This document shows, piece after piece, positions 41,070 to 50,611 of a stretch of DNA of 64,000 nt. A program made the position numbers and the translations under genes. This DNA is from Actinoplanes lutulentus (GTDB taxonomy: Bacteria > Actinomycetota > Actinomycetes > Mycobacteriales > Micromonosporaceae): the NCBI RefSeq assembly GCF_003259845.1, contig NZ_QLMJ01000029.1, forward strand, positions 1 to 64,000, in the 5' to 3' direction. Numbering within the stretch: position 1 is the first letter of the stretch; each line of letters opens with the position of its first letter. The notes beneath the pieces were generated by a model that ran no database searches, was not told the origin of the DNA, and saw only the letters and a list, made by a program, of their open reading frames with translations.

Positions 41070-42215
41070 ATGGCACGTCGTGAAGCGCCAGCCGCGGGTC
41101 CCGGCAGCCGGGCACTCATCGTCGACGTGATCCGCTCCGCGGCCTCGATCAGCCGCGTCGAACTCGCCGGCCTCACCGGCCTCACCCAGCCGTCGATCTC
41201 CAACATCGTGCGAGACCTCATCGCGGACGGGATCATTCACGAGGTCGGCTCCGCCGATTCGGTACGCGGAAAGCCCCGCAAGCTGATCGCCATCAAACCG
41301 GCGAACCGCTTCGGCATCGGCTTCCACCTCGGCCCGGACACGCTGACCTGCGTGGCGGTCGACCTGACCGGCGGTGTCGTCGGCCGCGAAGTGGTGCCCC
41401 GCCCACCCGCCGACCAGCTGGCCGGCCAGTTCGACGACTTCACCGCCGGGCTCGACCTGCCCCGCGGCCGCATCGAAGGCCTGGCGATCGTGGCGCCGAC
41501 CCCGTACCCGAGTGGTGCTCCGTCCGAAGATCTCCACACCCTGCGGGCGACGCTGACCGAGCGCCTGGGGCTGCCGGTGATGGTGGAGAACGACGCGGCG
41601 GCCGCGGCCCTCGGCGAGTTCTGGAGCCGCCGGGTCTCCCGTGAGCAGGCGTTCGGCTGCATCTACCTGGGCACCGGCATCGGCGCCGGCTTCGTCTTCG
41701 GCGGCGCCCTCTTCCGCGGCGCCAGCTTCGACGCCGGCGAACTGGGCCACATGTCCATCGCGTACGACGGCCGCGAGTGCCCGTGCGGCAACCAGGGCTG
41801 CGTGGAGCGCTACGCCTCGATGGCCGCGGTGGTCGCCGACGCCAGCGTCCCGGTGAACGGCACGTCGCTCTCCAGCGCATACGACACGGTCGCGCGAGCA
41901 GCGGTGACCGGCGACGCCACCGCCTTCCAGATCCTCGACCGTGCGGCGGGCCACCTGGCGGTAGCCGCCACCTCGATGGTCAACCTGCTGGACCTGGGCC
42001 GGGTCGTGCTGACCGGCCCGGGCGCGGCGCTGGCCGGCTCGATCTACGCCCGCCGGCTGCGCACCCACCTGGAGCGAACCGCCCACTCCCGCCGCCGGCA
42101 TCCGGTGCTGGTCGAGCTGTCCGCCCAGCCCAGGGACGCGGCCAGCATCGGCGCGGCCGCCCTGGTGGTCCAGGCCGCGGTGGCGCCCGGCCACACCCCC
42201 GGCCCCGCCAGCTGA
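41070..42215 (+). CDS. ROK-family transcriptional repressor
   Basis: 381 aa. A winged HTH spans residues about 10-75 (RSAASISRVELAGLTGLTQP, SISNIVRDLIADGIIHEVGS). The ROK sugar-sensing domain follows, with VENDAAAAALGEFW, FDAGELGHMSIAYDG and the zinc motif CPCGNQGCVE. In Streptomyces-like genomes ROK repressors control sugar utilisation operons. Its ATG is 56 bases from the divergent LacI-type gene, and it probably controls that gene and/or the mannan operon. Confidence 0.92.
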   Translation: MARREAPAAGPGSRALIVDVIRSAASISRVELAGLTGLTQPSISNIVRDLIADGIIHEVGSADSVRGKPRKLIAIKPANRFGIGFHLGPDTLTCVAVDLTGGVVGREVVPRPPADQLAGQFDDFTAGLDLPRGRIEGLAIVAPTPYPSGAPSEDLHTLRATLTERLGLPVMVENDAAAAALGEFWSRRVSREQAFGCIYLGTGIGAGFVFGGALFRGASFDAGELGHMSIAYDGRECPCGNQGCVERYASMAAVVADASVPVNGTSLSSAYDTVARAAVTGDATAFQILDRAAGHLAVAATSMVNLLDLGRVVLTGPGAALAGSIYARRLRTHLERTAHSRRRHPVLVELSAQPRDAASIGAAALVVQAAVAPGHTPGPAS

Positions 42216-42276
42216 CCACCGGCGAGATAACCCTTTTCCGGCCTACACCCACTGGAACCGGCCGGTAACGAGTTCT

Positions 42277-42302
42277 GCGTGGCCTGAGGACTCCGGCCAC
42301 GC
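42277..42302. terminator. Hairpin between convergent genes
   Basis: Arms GCGTGGCC (42277-42284) and GGCCACGC (42295-42302) pair perfectly around a ten-base loop between the ends of the ROK and chemoreceptor genes. No T-run. Likely shared terminator. Confidence 0.5.
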
Positions 42303-42321
42303 TGACCCCGTACGAAAAAAA

Positions 42322-43899
42322 TCAGTAAGTGAAGCGACCGACCAGTTGTTGCAGCTCGCCGCTCATGCGGGTGAGTTCGGTGGCGGTGGCGCGGGAGTCG
42401 CTGACGCCGCTGGAGGTGCTCTGGGCGGCGGCGGCGACGCCGGTGATGTTCTGGGCGATCTGGGTGGTGCCGGTCGCGGCCTCGGCCACGTTGCGGCTCA
42501 TCTCGCTGGTCGTGACGGACTGCTCCTCCACCGCGGAGGCGATCACGGCCTGGAAACCGTTGATCTCGCCGACCACGCTGCTGATCTGGGCGATCGCGGC
42601 GACGGCCGCGTGCGTGTCGGACTGGATGGCCTCGATGCGCCGGGAGATGTCCTCGGTGGCCTTCGCCGTCTCCTGAGCGAGGTCCTTGACCTCGGTCGCG
42701 ACCACCGCGAAGCCCTTGCCCGCCTCGCCGGCGCGGGCTGCCTCGATCGTCGCGTTGAGAGCCAGCAGATTCGTCTGCTCGGCGATGCTGGTGATCAGCT
42801 TGACGACGTTGCCGATCTCCACGCTGGAGGCGCCCAGCCGGGCGACGGTCTGGTTCGCGGCGTCGGCGGCCGACACCGCGGTGGTGGCGACCCGGGCGGC
42901 CTCGGTGGCGTTCTGCGCGATCTCGCGGATCGACGCACCCATCTGTTCGGCGCTCGCGGCGACTGTCTGCACGTTCGCCGAGACCTGGTCGGCGGCGTTC
43001 GAGACGACGTCGGCCTGGTCGCTGCTCTCCTGCGCGGAGGCGGCCATCCCGGACGAGACGGTGTTCATCTGCTCGCTCGACTCCGCCAGCCGCTGTGAAC
43101 TGCCCGCGACCTCACCGATCGCCTCCCGCAGCCGCGCCGTCGCGGTGTCCAGCGACTGCGCCATCATGCCGATCTCGTCGCGCGAGGTCACCCCGGCCGT
43201 GCGGGTCAGGTCCCCGGTGGCCAGGCCTTCGGTGACGTACGAGACCCGGCGCACCGCGGCGACCACCAGGCGAGCCACGTAGACGGCGAGCGCCAGGCCG
43301 ATCAGCAGACCGGCGATCAGCGTGACGAGCAGCGTGATGCGAGCGGTGGTGTAGGTCTGCTCGCCCTCGGCGTTGCGGATCGCGGCGCGGGACTGCTCGA
43401 TCGCGACCAGCGCGTCGAGGTCGGCCTTCACCGCCTTGTTGATCGCGGCGAACGTCGGCGACATCGTCGTGATGGCCGCGACGTCCATCTCTTCCAGCGC
43501 CGGCAGGTACTGCTCGTCGCGGATCTCGCGGTACTGGGCGATGTCGGTCTCGAGCTGCGCCACGGCCTCCTCGCGACCGGTCATCGGACCGGCCTTGTAG
43601 GTGGCGATCTGCGCGTCGAGGTCCGCGTCGTCGACCGGCAGAGCCTTCTTCACCGTCGCGATCAGGGTGCCGCCGCCGAGCGCCTGGGAGACGTCGACGC
43701 GGGTCTGCATGAACGCCTCACGGATGTTGCCGAGCTGGGCGGTCTGGGTCAGGTTGCGTTCGTAGATGATGGTGGCCGCAGCGCGCATCTGGGTCATCGA
43801 GTTGAACGAGGACACGCCTACGATCACCGAGACGGCCGCCATGAAGCCCACCAACACCAAGATCTTGGTGTTCATCCTGCGGTCCGAGAACCAGCGCAC
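42322..43899 (-). CDS. Methyl-accepting chemotaxis protein
   Basis: 525 aa from GTG 43899 (GAGGA upstream). Membrane helix 1 at about residues 10-32, 4HB-type helical sensor with VSSFNSMTQMRAAATIIYER, membrane helix 2 at about 185-210 (ITLLVTLIAGLLIGLALAVY), HAMP, and a signalling hairpin with the tip EQTNLLALNATIEAARAGEA. The signalling half is close in sequence to the receptor at 17742, but the sensor halves differ. Stands alone without a binding-protein partner. Confidence 0.93.
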   Translation of the reverse strand: MRWFSDRRMNTKILVLVGFMAAVSVIVGVSSFNSMTQMRAAATIIYERNLTQTAQLGNIREAFMQTRVDVSQALGGGTLIATVKKALPVDDADLDAQIATYKAGPMTGREEAVAQLETDIAQYREIRDEQYLPALEEMDVAAITTMSPTFAAINKAVKADLDALVAIEQSRAAIRNAEGEQTYTTARITLLVTLIAGLLIGLALAVYVARLVVAAVRRVSYVTEGLATGDLTRTAGVTSRDEIGMMAQSLDTATARLREAIGEVAGSSQRLAESSEQMNTVSSGMAASAQESSDQADVVSNAADQVSANVQTVAASAEQMGASIREIAQNATEAARVATTAVSAADAANQTVARLGASSVEIGNVVKLITSIAEQTNLLALNATIEAARAGEAGKGFAVVATEVKDLAQETAKATEDISRRIEAIQSDTHAAVAAIAQISSVVGEINGFQAVIASAVEEQSVTTSEMSRNVAEAATGTTQIAQNITGVAAAAQSTSSGVSDSRATATELTRMSGELQQLVGRFTY

Positions 43900-43981
43900 G
43901 TGCGTTCCTCCGTCATGTCGTTTCAACATGCGAAAGTTCGGACGTTTACCTGAGTTTCGGAGTTCTTCCGGAAATCATGGC

Positions 43982-44617
43982 CTAGGGGTGCCAGCCGTTC
44001 GCGTGGAGTCGCTCGAAGCCGTCCAGCAGCACGTCCAGGGCGAATTCGAACTCGAACTGGTCATCGCATCCACCGCCGACGATCGTGTCGTTCTCGTGCG
44101 CGGCCGTCATCGCCATCTCCACGACGTAGGGAAACGCGGTCATGTCCGGCGGCTCGCCACCCGGAGCGGCGGAATACAACTCCTGCGTGAAACCCAGAAC
44201 CCGGCTTCCCAGGGCGTGCATGACGTGGTGGGTCAAGCCGGCGGACATGCCGCCGGCTCTAAAGATTTTGATAACCCCATTCATGTACGCGAGAACTGCC
44301 GGCGTCGGCGTCTGCCGCATCTCGATGGCGCGCGACGCCCACGGGTGGAGCAGCATCGCCTGCCGTGCGGCCAGGATCTGTTGGCGCATGGCCGGTTTCC
44401 AGTCCCCGGAGTCCGCCGCCTCCTCGATCTCGCTGATGACCACGTCGAGCATGCCGTCGATCAGCTCGTCCTTGTTGGCGACGTGTTTGTAGAGCGCCAT
44501 CGGCACGACGCCGAGCTCCTGAGCGAGCCGGCGCATGCTCAATTGCTCCAGGCCGGTCCGGTCGGCCAGAGCCACGGCGGCACGCAGCACCCGGTCCCGG
44601 TTCAGCCTTGTCACCAC
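43982..44617 (-). CDS. TetR-family repressor
   Basis: 211 aa. HTH at residues about 8-55 (RVLRAAVALADRTGLEQLSM, RRLAQELGVVPMALYKHVAN, KDELIDGMLDVV). The TetR C-terminal domain contains HPWASRAIEMRQTPTPAVLA and an acidic DDQFEFEFALDVLLDG helix. It probably represses the divergent oxidoreductase through the repeats at 44641-44684. Confidence 0.93.
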   Translation of the reverse strand: MVTRLNRDRVLRAAVALADRTGLEQLSMRRLAQELGVVPMALYKHVANKDELIDGMLDVVISEIEEAADSGDWKPAMRQQILAARQAMLLHPWASRAIEMRQTPTPAVLAYMNGVIKIFRAGGMSAGLTHHVMHALGSRVLGFTQELYSAAPGGEPPDMTAFPYVVEMAMTAAHENDTIVGGGCDDQFEFEFALDVLLDGFERLHANGWHP

Positions 44618-44635
44618 GTGGGCACGATAGCTCCC

Positions 44636-44690
44636 TTGACAGGTGTACGTCGTACACGTCGTACTGGGTGTACGACGTACACCTAGGAGG
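44636..44690 (+). promoter_or_regulatory. TetR operator overlapping the oxidoreductase promoter
   Basis: AGGTGTACGTCGTACAC (44641-44657) and its exact reverse complement GTGTACGACGTACACCT (44668-44684) are separated by ten bases, and each half is itself nearly palindromic. TTGACA at 44636-44641 serves as -35, with the spacer and -10 inside the operator. AGGAGG at 44685-44690 precedes ATG 44697. Binding of two TetR dimers would block transcription. Confidence 0.8.
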
Positions 44691-44696
44691 TTTTCG

Positions 44697-45662
44697 ATGA
44701 GAGCGCTCGTGCAGGATCGCTACGGCTCATGCTCGATCCGCTCGATCCCGGCGCCGGTCGCCGGCGACGGGCAGGTGCTGGTGCGGGTCGCCGCCGCCTC
44801 GGTGAACGCGTACGACTGGCACGTCATGCGCGGCGACCCGCGGTTCGCCCGCCTGAGCATCGGCCTGCGGCGGCCGAAGACACGGGTGCGCGGGCGGGAC
44901 TTCGCCGGGCAGGTCGTCGCCGCAGGGCCCGGGGTTTCGTCCTTCGAGCCCGGCGACGAGGTGTTCGGCGATGCCGGGCAGGCAGACGGCGCCTTCGCCG
45001 AATATATTGCGATTTCTCAGGACCTGGTGGTGCACCGCCCTTCGGCGTTGACGCCGTCCGAGGCGGCGGCGATCCCCCTGGCCGGGGTGACGGCACTGCA
45101 GGGGCTGAGTGCTGTTCTTCCTGGACACACCGTGCTGATCAACGGCGCATCGGGCGGCGTCGGCACCTTCGCCGTCCAGCTGGCGACGGCAGCCGGGGCG
45201 GCGGTGACAGCGGTCTGCAGCACCCGCAACGTGGAGCTGGTGAAGTCGCTCGGCGCATCCTCGGTGATCGACTACCGGCACACGGACTTCGCGGCCGATG
45301 GGGCGAGGTACGACGCCGTCCTGGACCTGGTCGGCAACCGCTCACTGTCCACACTGCGTGGCGCGCTCTCCCCCGGCGGAACCCTGATCCTCTCCGGCGG
45401 CGGCACCTACCAGGGCGGCAGCCTCCTCGGACCGATGCGCCTGATCCTGCGGGCGGGCCTGACGTCCCGCCTCACCCGACAGCGAATCTCGATCCTGACG
45501 GCGACGACCAGCCAGAAGGACCTGTCCACGCTGGCCGGGATGGCGGCCGACGGACGGCTGAAGCCGGTCATCGACCGTACATTCCCGTTGGCGGCGGCAG
45601 CCGAGGCGATCAGCTATCTGGAGACCGAACACGCCCGGGCCAAGGTCGTCATCACCGTCTGA
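44697..45662 (+). CDS. Zinc-independent MDR oxidoreductase (quinone reductase-like)
   Basis: 321 aa NADP-dependent medium-chain reductase. GroES-like domain (VRVAAASVNAYDWHVMRGDP, RGRDFAGQVVAAGPGVSSFE) and nucleotide-binding motif INGASGGVGTFAVQLATAAG. No structural zinc cysteines, as in quinone oxidoreductases. Probably detoxifies reactive carbonyls or quinones when the TetR repressor is relieved. Confidence 0.92.
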   Translation: MRALVQDRYGSCSIRSIPAPVAGDGQVLVRVAAASVNAYDWHVMRGDPRFARLSIGLRRPKTRVRGRDFAGQVVAAGPGVSSFEPGDEVFGDAGQADGAFAEYIAISQDLVVHRPSALTPSEAAAIPLAGVTALQGLSAVLPGHTVLINGASGGVGTFAVQLATAAGAAVTAVCSTRNVELVKSLGASSVIDYRHTDFAADGARYDAVLDLVGNRSLSTLRGALSPGGTLILSGGGTYQGGSLLGPMRLILRAGLTSRLTRQRISILTATTSQKDLSTLAGMAADGRLKPVIDRTFPLAAAAEAISYLETEHARAKVVITV

Positions 45663-45940
45663 TCACGACGGGATCTCCTAGGTCCGCAGGACCGCAGCAG
45701 TCGCTCTCGGCCGCCCAGACCATCGACGGATCCCGGTAACCGGTCCGTGACCGCGGACCCGCCGCGGCACAAGTGTCCGAACGAATGAGTGCCCGATGTC
45801 CACGTGATCATGAACGGTCAACGGGTCCGGCAATTTGTCATGACGATCACTGTCCGGCGCACATCCACCCGTTTACCCTCACCTCTGGTCACACGGTGCA
45901 CGGGGCTCCACAGTGGCGATCCAGGCGGGGAAAACAGAAC
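45663..45940. other. Gap before the VWA/pseudokinase gene
   Basis: The forward frame is open back to about 45773, but the added stretch is cysteine/histidine-poor-quality sequence unlike the domain that follows. No hairpin or operator recognised. Confidence 0.3.
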
Positions 45941-48004
45941 TTGTCCGAAAGCACCGAGGAAGTACCGCAGCCGGTCTACTTCCTATGCGACGTATCCGTG
46001 CGTATGGGCGAAGACCGGCTGATCCTCGCTGAATCGATGGTCGGCCACCTCGCTGCCGCGATCTCCAGCGACGGGCTGCTCACATTCGCGGTCCGCTGGG
46101 GAATCGAGCACTACGGCACCAGCGCCGGATCCGGCGAGGTACTGCCGTTGCAGCAGGTGGACTTCACCGACGAACTGCCCGCCATGCGCGCCACCGTGGA
46201 GGAACCGGCCCTGCGCGCCGCGGCGGACGCCATGCTCCGGCGCATGAGCATCGACATCTCGCAGCTGGACGCCGACTTCCCGGAAGTGCGGCCGCCCGTC
46301 ATCGTGGTGCTCACCTCCGGGACGTTCACCGAGCCGGCGAGCGAGTGGGACGCCGCCCTCGGCGACCTGATGACCCGGAATCCACGCATCGAGCAGGACC
46401 GGGGGTGGCAGCCGACGGTCCTCTTCGTCTGCCTGCTGGCCGAGGACAGCACACCGCTGGAACGTCTGGCTCAGGCGTACGAAACCGCCGACCACTACGC
46501 CGTCAGGAACGAGACCGACGCCGCCGTGGTCGCACACGACGTCGTCGCGGCCATCCGGAACTCGGTGGCGACCGGCACCCTGCGTCTGCGATACGCCCGC
46601 TGGGTGATGGCGGAGAAGGACCTCGTCACCGGCACCGTCCTGGAACGGACCACGGACACCGAGGTCATGGAGGTGACCGCACACCCGTTCCCGGACGTCA
46701 CCGGGGCACTCGCCTACCGCCGGTTCCTCGACATCGGCGACGACGCCGAGGCGCATCCACTCGACGTGCTGATCGACCTGACCGCGATCCGGCGCCTGCC
46801 ACCACCGGACGGCCATGCCGATCGCATCGTCGATCGGGTGTGCTGGCCGCTGCGGGTGGTGGTCGGCGACGATCCGCGGGTCGTCACCGGCCTGCTGACG
46901 CCGGCAGTGCCGGTCCCGTTCAGTGACGCCGACGAGCACGGCCGTCTCGTTCCCCGATCGATAGCGCTGCTCCGGTTGGACGGCACCGCCCCGGTCCCGG
47001 TCACGCCCGGAGCCGTACCGGCGACGATCGACACCGTCGCCCGGATGCGCCTGTGCGCGGACCTCGCCGACACCCTCGATCTCGCGCACCGCTACGGCAT
47101 CGTCCTCGGTACACGGACACTGGAGTCCGGCGTCTTCCGTGTCCTGCGCCGCGGCGCCGAGGTTCAGTTGACGGACTGCGGCGACGCCCGTCTGGGTGAT
47201 CCTGCCGACGGCCACGCGGCGATCGGCGATCTGACCTGGCTGGCTCGTTTCGTCGAGCTCTGCCTGATCGACAAGACCGGCCGGGTCGATCACGTACAGC
47301 CCATGCCGGTCTTCGACCCCGACGGGCTGGACCTGCTCGCCCGGGCCAAGTCGAACGCGCCGTCAGTGATACCGGCCGCCGCTCAATGGCGGTCCTACCT
47401 GGACCGCCGGGCCGTACAACTGCAGGGGCCACCGATCGTCAACGCGGTCTCGGTGAAGCCGGCCTTCGCCCCGGTTGGAGCTACCGTGACGGTGCGGTGG
47501 CGCACCAGCCACGCGGACGAGATCTCCTTGATCGCCCCGGACGGCAAGCTGACGCAGGTGCCCGCCCGCTACGCCGACGAGGGCTCCGACCAGCTCACCG
47601 TCACCAGGTCCGGCACGATCACCGTGCTGCTGCGCAACAAGGTCGGCGAGCGCCGGCACGAGACGGCGTGGGTGAACGTGTTCGAGCTGCCGCGCCTTCG
47701 CGAGGTGCCGATGCCGATCGCACCGCCGCTGACGTCCAACCGCACCCTGCACCAGGTCGGTGACCTGATCAACGGTATCTGGGCGCTGGACGACGACACC
47801 GTCCACAGCGCCTTGACGGCCTCCTCGGTCACCGACCCGATGACCGACCTGATCCGTCCGCAGCGCCGATCCCTGCGCGAGATGCTCGGTGGCCGCCGCT
47901 CGGAAATGCCTCAGATCTTCCCGCACGACATGGGCGGCTGGTTCCTCCAGCGTCCGGAGAAGTCCCGTTCCCGCAAGAGTTGGTGGAGGTTTCCGTGGGC
48001 CTGA
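45941..48004 (+). CDS. VWA domain-pseudokinase-Ig-like fusion protein
   Basis: 687 aa from TTG 45941 (start uncertain). Residues about 8-200 are a VWA domain (VYFLCDVSVRMGEDRLILAE, VIVVLTSGTFTEPASEWDAA), with the MIDAS DxSxS reading DVSVR. About 300-520 resemble a kinase fold: WPLRVVVGDDPRVVTGLLTP, RMRLCADLADTLDLAHRYGI, then VLGTRTLESG and LTDCGDARLG where HRD and DFG should be, so it lacks catalytic residues. About 545-640 form an Ig-like beta domain (GATVTVRWRTSHADEISLIA). No signal peptide. Its last ten bases overlap the DUF4407 gene. It belongs with the VWA/PP2C/kinase genes that face it. Confidence 0.72.
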   Translation: MSESTEEVPQPVYFLCDVSVRMGEDRLILAESMVGHLAAAISSDGLLTFAVRWGIEHYGTSAGSGEVLPLQQVDFTDELPAMRATVEEPALRAAADAMLRRMSIDISQLDADFPEVRPPVIVVLTSGTFTEPASEWDAALGDLMTRNPRIEQDRGWQPTVLFVCLLAEDSTPLERLAQAYETADHYAVRNETDAAVVAHDVVAAIRNSVATGTLRLRYARWVMAEKDLVTGTVLERTTDTEVMEVTAHPFPDVTGALAYRRFLDIGDDAEAHPLDVLIDLTAIRRLPPPDGHADRIVDRVCWPLRVVVGDDPRVVTGLLTPAVPVPFSDADEHGRLVPRSIALLRLDGTAPVPVTPGAVPATIDTVARMRLCADLADTLDLAHRYGIVLGTRTLESGVFRVLRRGAEVQLTDCGDARLGDPADGHAAIGDLTWLARFVELCLIDKTGRVDHVQPMPVFDPDGLDLLARAKSNAPSVIPAAAQWRSYLDRRAVQLQGPPIVNAVSVKPAFAPVGATVTVRWRTSHADEISLIAPDGKLTQVPARYADEGSDQLTVTRSGTITVLLRNKVGERRHETAWVNVFELPRLREVPMPIAPPLTSNRTLHQVGDLINGIWALDDDTVHSALTASSVTDPMTDLIRPQRRSLREMLGGRRSEMPQIFPHDMGGWFLQRPEKSRSRKSWWRFPWA

Positions 48005-49503
48005 CGCACCGGTTGGCGCAGATCGCGGGAGGGCGGCCCGAGGTCTTCGACGCCGCGCCCGGCGACCGGATCCGGTACGCCGCGATGGGCGGGGTCATCG
48101 TGTCGACCTCCGCGGTCGCCGCCGCCTCGGCGATCATGGCCGTCCACATGACGATGGACCTGCCGGTCGTCGTCGAACTCCTGATCGGTCTGGCCTGGGG
48201 CATCATCATCCTCAACCTGGACCGGCTGCTGGTCGTGCAGATGATGCGGCAGGAGCGCAAGGCACTCTCGGTCGCGGCCGCGCTGCCCCGGTTGCTGCTC
48301 GCTCTCGTCCTCGGCACTGTCATCTCCACCCCGGTGGTGCTCCAGATCTTCGCGCCGGAGATCGAGACCGAACTGATCGTGATGCAGGCCGAGCAGGCCG
48401 AGGCGTACAACCGCCAGATCGCGGCGAACCCGGACTACGCCAGAATCCCCGAGCTGACCGAGCAGATCGCCGGCGATGAGGCGGTCCTCGCCAAGGGCGT
48501 GTCGGTGAACGTGGAGAGCGACCCCGCGGTCACCGCCGTCCGGGAGCTCTACGACAAGGCGCAGACGGCTTACCTGGCCGCGGAGAAGAACGTGGTCTGC
48601 GAGAAGGAAGGCACCTGCGGCTCGGGCAAGGCGGGGCCGGGCATCGCCTTCGACGAGAAAGTGCAGATCCGCGACGATCGCAAGACCGAACGCGACGACG
48701 CCGCGCAGCAGCTCAAGGACGCACGGGAAGCCGCCCGGAGCAACCTCAGCACCGCTCAGGACACCGCGATCACCGCGGCCCGCAGCAGGCTGGACGCCAA
48801 CCAGGCAACCCTGACCACGTTGACCGAACGGCTCGAGGCGGCCAAGCGAGCGCACGCGGCCCAGAGCGAACAGGACGACGGCCTGCTGGCCCGCCTCGAA
48901 GCGCTGGACCGGCTCTCCGCGGACCGGCCCACCCTGCAGCTCGCACACGTCATGCTCTTCCTCCTCTTCCTGTGCCTGGAACTGCTGCCGGTCATGATGA
49001 AACTGCTGCAGGTCCTCGGGCCCGAGACCCAGTACGACCGCAAGGCCAAGGAAGTCGACGACAAGCACGCCCGCACCGCGGCCGAACGCTGGGACGTCGA
49101 GCGCGAGATCGAGCAGGACCGCCTGCAACTGATCAAGGACGCCTCGAAGATCGGCAACCAGAAGGTCGTCGAGGCACAGAGCCAGGTGATGCAGCGGGTG
49201 CTGGACGCCTGGGAGGACTACGCGCACGCCGCGACCGACCGGGACGTGCAGCGCTGGCAGGACCAGCTCGCGTCGGCGGAACGGCTCGGTGACAACGAGA
49301 CGAGGACCGTCCAGCTGCGGGCCTATCCGTCGCCCGGCCACGACAGCGTCTACTGGGCGCCGGACGGCCACGAGACGACCCGGCCGATCAACGGCCCGGA
49401 CGCCCCGCGGGTGATTCGCGGAACGGCCGCTGCCGGTGACTCGATGCCTCCACCACGGCGCTCGTTGTACGGCCGGCCTCAGGTCACCGACGACCCGGAG
49501 TGA
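47995..49503 (+). CDS. DUF4407 membrane coiled-coil protein
   Basis: 502 aa. GTG 47995 with GGAGG six bases upstream. Two N-terminal helices at residues about 33-58 and 62-80, a third at about 95-115 (LPRLLLALVLGTVISTPVVL), a long charged coiled coil (about 125-320) with AEQAEAYNRQIAANPDYARI, a fourth helix (VMLFLLFLCLELLPVMMKLL at about 325-347), then a charged cytoplasmic tail. DUF4407 proteins have no known activity; the layout suggests a membrane-spanning sensor or scaffold. Translationally coupled to the VWA-pseudokinase gene. Confidence 0.85.
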   Translation: MGLTHRLAQIAGGRPEVFDAAPGDRIRYAAMGGVIVSTSAVAAASAIMAVHMTMDLPVVVELLIGLAWGIIILNLDRLLVVQMMRQERKALSVAAALPRLLLALVLGTVISTPVVLQIFAPEIETELIVMQAEQAEAYNRQIAANPDYARIPELTEQIAGDEAVLAKGVSVNVESDPAVTAVRELYDKAQTAYLAAEKNVVCEKEGTCGSGKAGPGIAFDEKVQIRDDRKTERDDAAQQLKDAREAARSNLSTAQDTAITAARSRLDANQATLTTLTERLEAAKRAHAAQSEQDDGLLARLEALDRLSADRPTLQLAHVMLFLLFLCLELLPVMMKLLQVLGPETQYDRKAKEVDDKHARTAAERWDVEREIEQDRLQLIKDASKIGNQKVVEAQSQVMQRVLDAWEDYAHAATDRDVQRWQDQLASAERLGDNETRTVQLRAYPSPGHDSVYWAPDGHETTRPINGPDAPRVIRGTAAAGDSMPPPRRSLYGRPQVTDDPE

Positions 49504-50611
49504 CCCGGTTCCAGCCCCGCCCCTCGACCCACTCCCAGTTGCCGCGCCGGGCACCGTTCGCCAGGCTCGACGACGCCTCCGGCGCTGGGGTGGGCGCGGA
49601 CCTCGATCGCGGCTTCGGGGCGGCGGCGGAACCGCCCTGCAACGCCAGGTACCAGTCGCGCATCACGGGCCGGGCGCGCGGATCGTCGGCCATGCTCGCG
49701 TCGAGTAAGGCCTGCGCCTCCGGACCGAGCCGATCGCGGAGAATCGCACGGGCCTTACCCGGGTCCCGGCTCACCGCGCAGCCCCGGCCGAAGTCGAGGA
49801 TGCGCACCACCATCAACCCGAACTTGTACACATCGGTTTTCACGCTCTGGATGGACCAGGTATTGTGCAGCCGGTCCTGAACGTCCCGGGGTGCCGGGGG
49901 AACACTTCGTTTCGCCCGCTCCAGAGCATGACTCGCGGCCAACGCCTCGGGCGGCTGCCAGTTCGGCGTGTGCGGCTGGGTGCCGAACGTGGCGCGGTTG
50001 CCGCGGATCCGGGCGCTGTCCACGTCGACCACCATGATGGCGGGTCGCTGCGGATCCGGGTCGTAGATGATGTTGCGGCCGGAGATGTCGCCCAGCACGA
50101 CTCCCTCCTTGTGCATCATCCCGTACGCCGCGGCGATCGCCCCGATCAGCTGCAGCCGGGTGACGATCGAGACGTCGGGCAACCCTTTGCGCATCGCGGT
50201 CTCGGTGTCGCCGAACAGCGTCTCGATCTCGCGCGGTTTGTGGTTCGATCCGCCGTTGCGCTTCGTGAAGTGGTGGAAGAACCGGTCCGGGATGATCCGC
50301 ATCAGGATGCCGTCGGCCGCACCGGTGTCGTCCCTGACCAGTGCGACCGGCCAGATGATCCGCTCATCCCAGGCCTTGAGCTGATTGGCCGGAAGGCGGT
50401 CCCGGAACTGCACGAAGTTGGACAGGCCCCGGCCCAGCGCCGGGCCGGCCGACTGCTTCGTCTTGTCGTTGTACTTCTTGTAGACGTACGGGCCGGGCTG
50501 ATTGCCCACGCTCGTCAGGTCCGGCACCAGGTGGACGGTCGCCGTGCCACCACGGGCCAGCGGCGTGATCCGGCCGAGCTGATCGACCACGAACTCGGGA
50601 CTCGCGCTCAT
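49484..50611 (-). CDS. Atypical protein kinase of a TerY-type triad
   Basis: 375 aa from ATG 50611. Kinase-like fold: glycine loop ARGGTATVHLV and Lys in YVYKKYND near the start, WPVALVRDDTGAADGILMRI hinge region, catalytic segment VVLGDISGRNIIYDPD (Asp and Asn kept, HRD histidine lost) and MVVDVDSARI in place of DFG. The key acidic residues remain, so it may be active. A Pro/Ala linker and a short NWEWVEGRGWNRV tail end it. ATG overlaps the PP2C stop. In known TerY-P triads, VWA, PP2C and kinase act together in a chemical-stress response. Confidence 0.82.
   Translation of the reverse strand: MSASPEFVVDQLGRITPLARGGTATVHLVPDLTSVGNQPGPYVYKKYNDKTKQSAGPALGRGLSNFVQFRDRLPANQLKAWDERIIWPVALVRDDTGAADGILMRIIPDRFFHHFTKRNGGSNHKPREIETLFGDTETAMRKGLPDVSIVTRLQLIGAIAAAYGMMHKEGVVLGDISGRNIIYDPDPQRPAIMVVDVDSARIRGNRATFGTQPHTPNWQPPEALAASHALERAKRSVPPAPRDVQDRLHNTWSIQSVKTDVYKFGLMVVRILDFGRGCAVSRDPGKARAILRDRLGPEAQALLDASMADDPRARPVMRDWYLALQGGSAAAPKPRSRSAPTPAPEASSSLANGARRGNWEWVEGRGWNRVTPGRR

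Noticed and set aside
47911..49554. Minus-strand frame opposite the DUF4407 gene
   Set aside because: No motif and typical antisense composition; the plus-strand protein has membrane helices, coiled coil and a good ribosome site.
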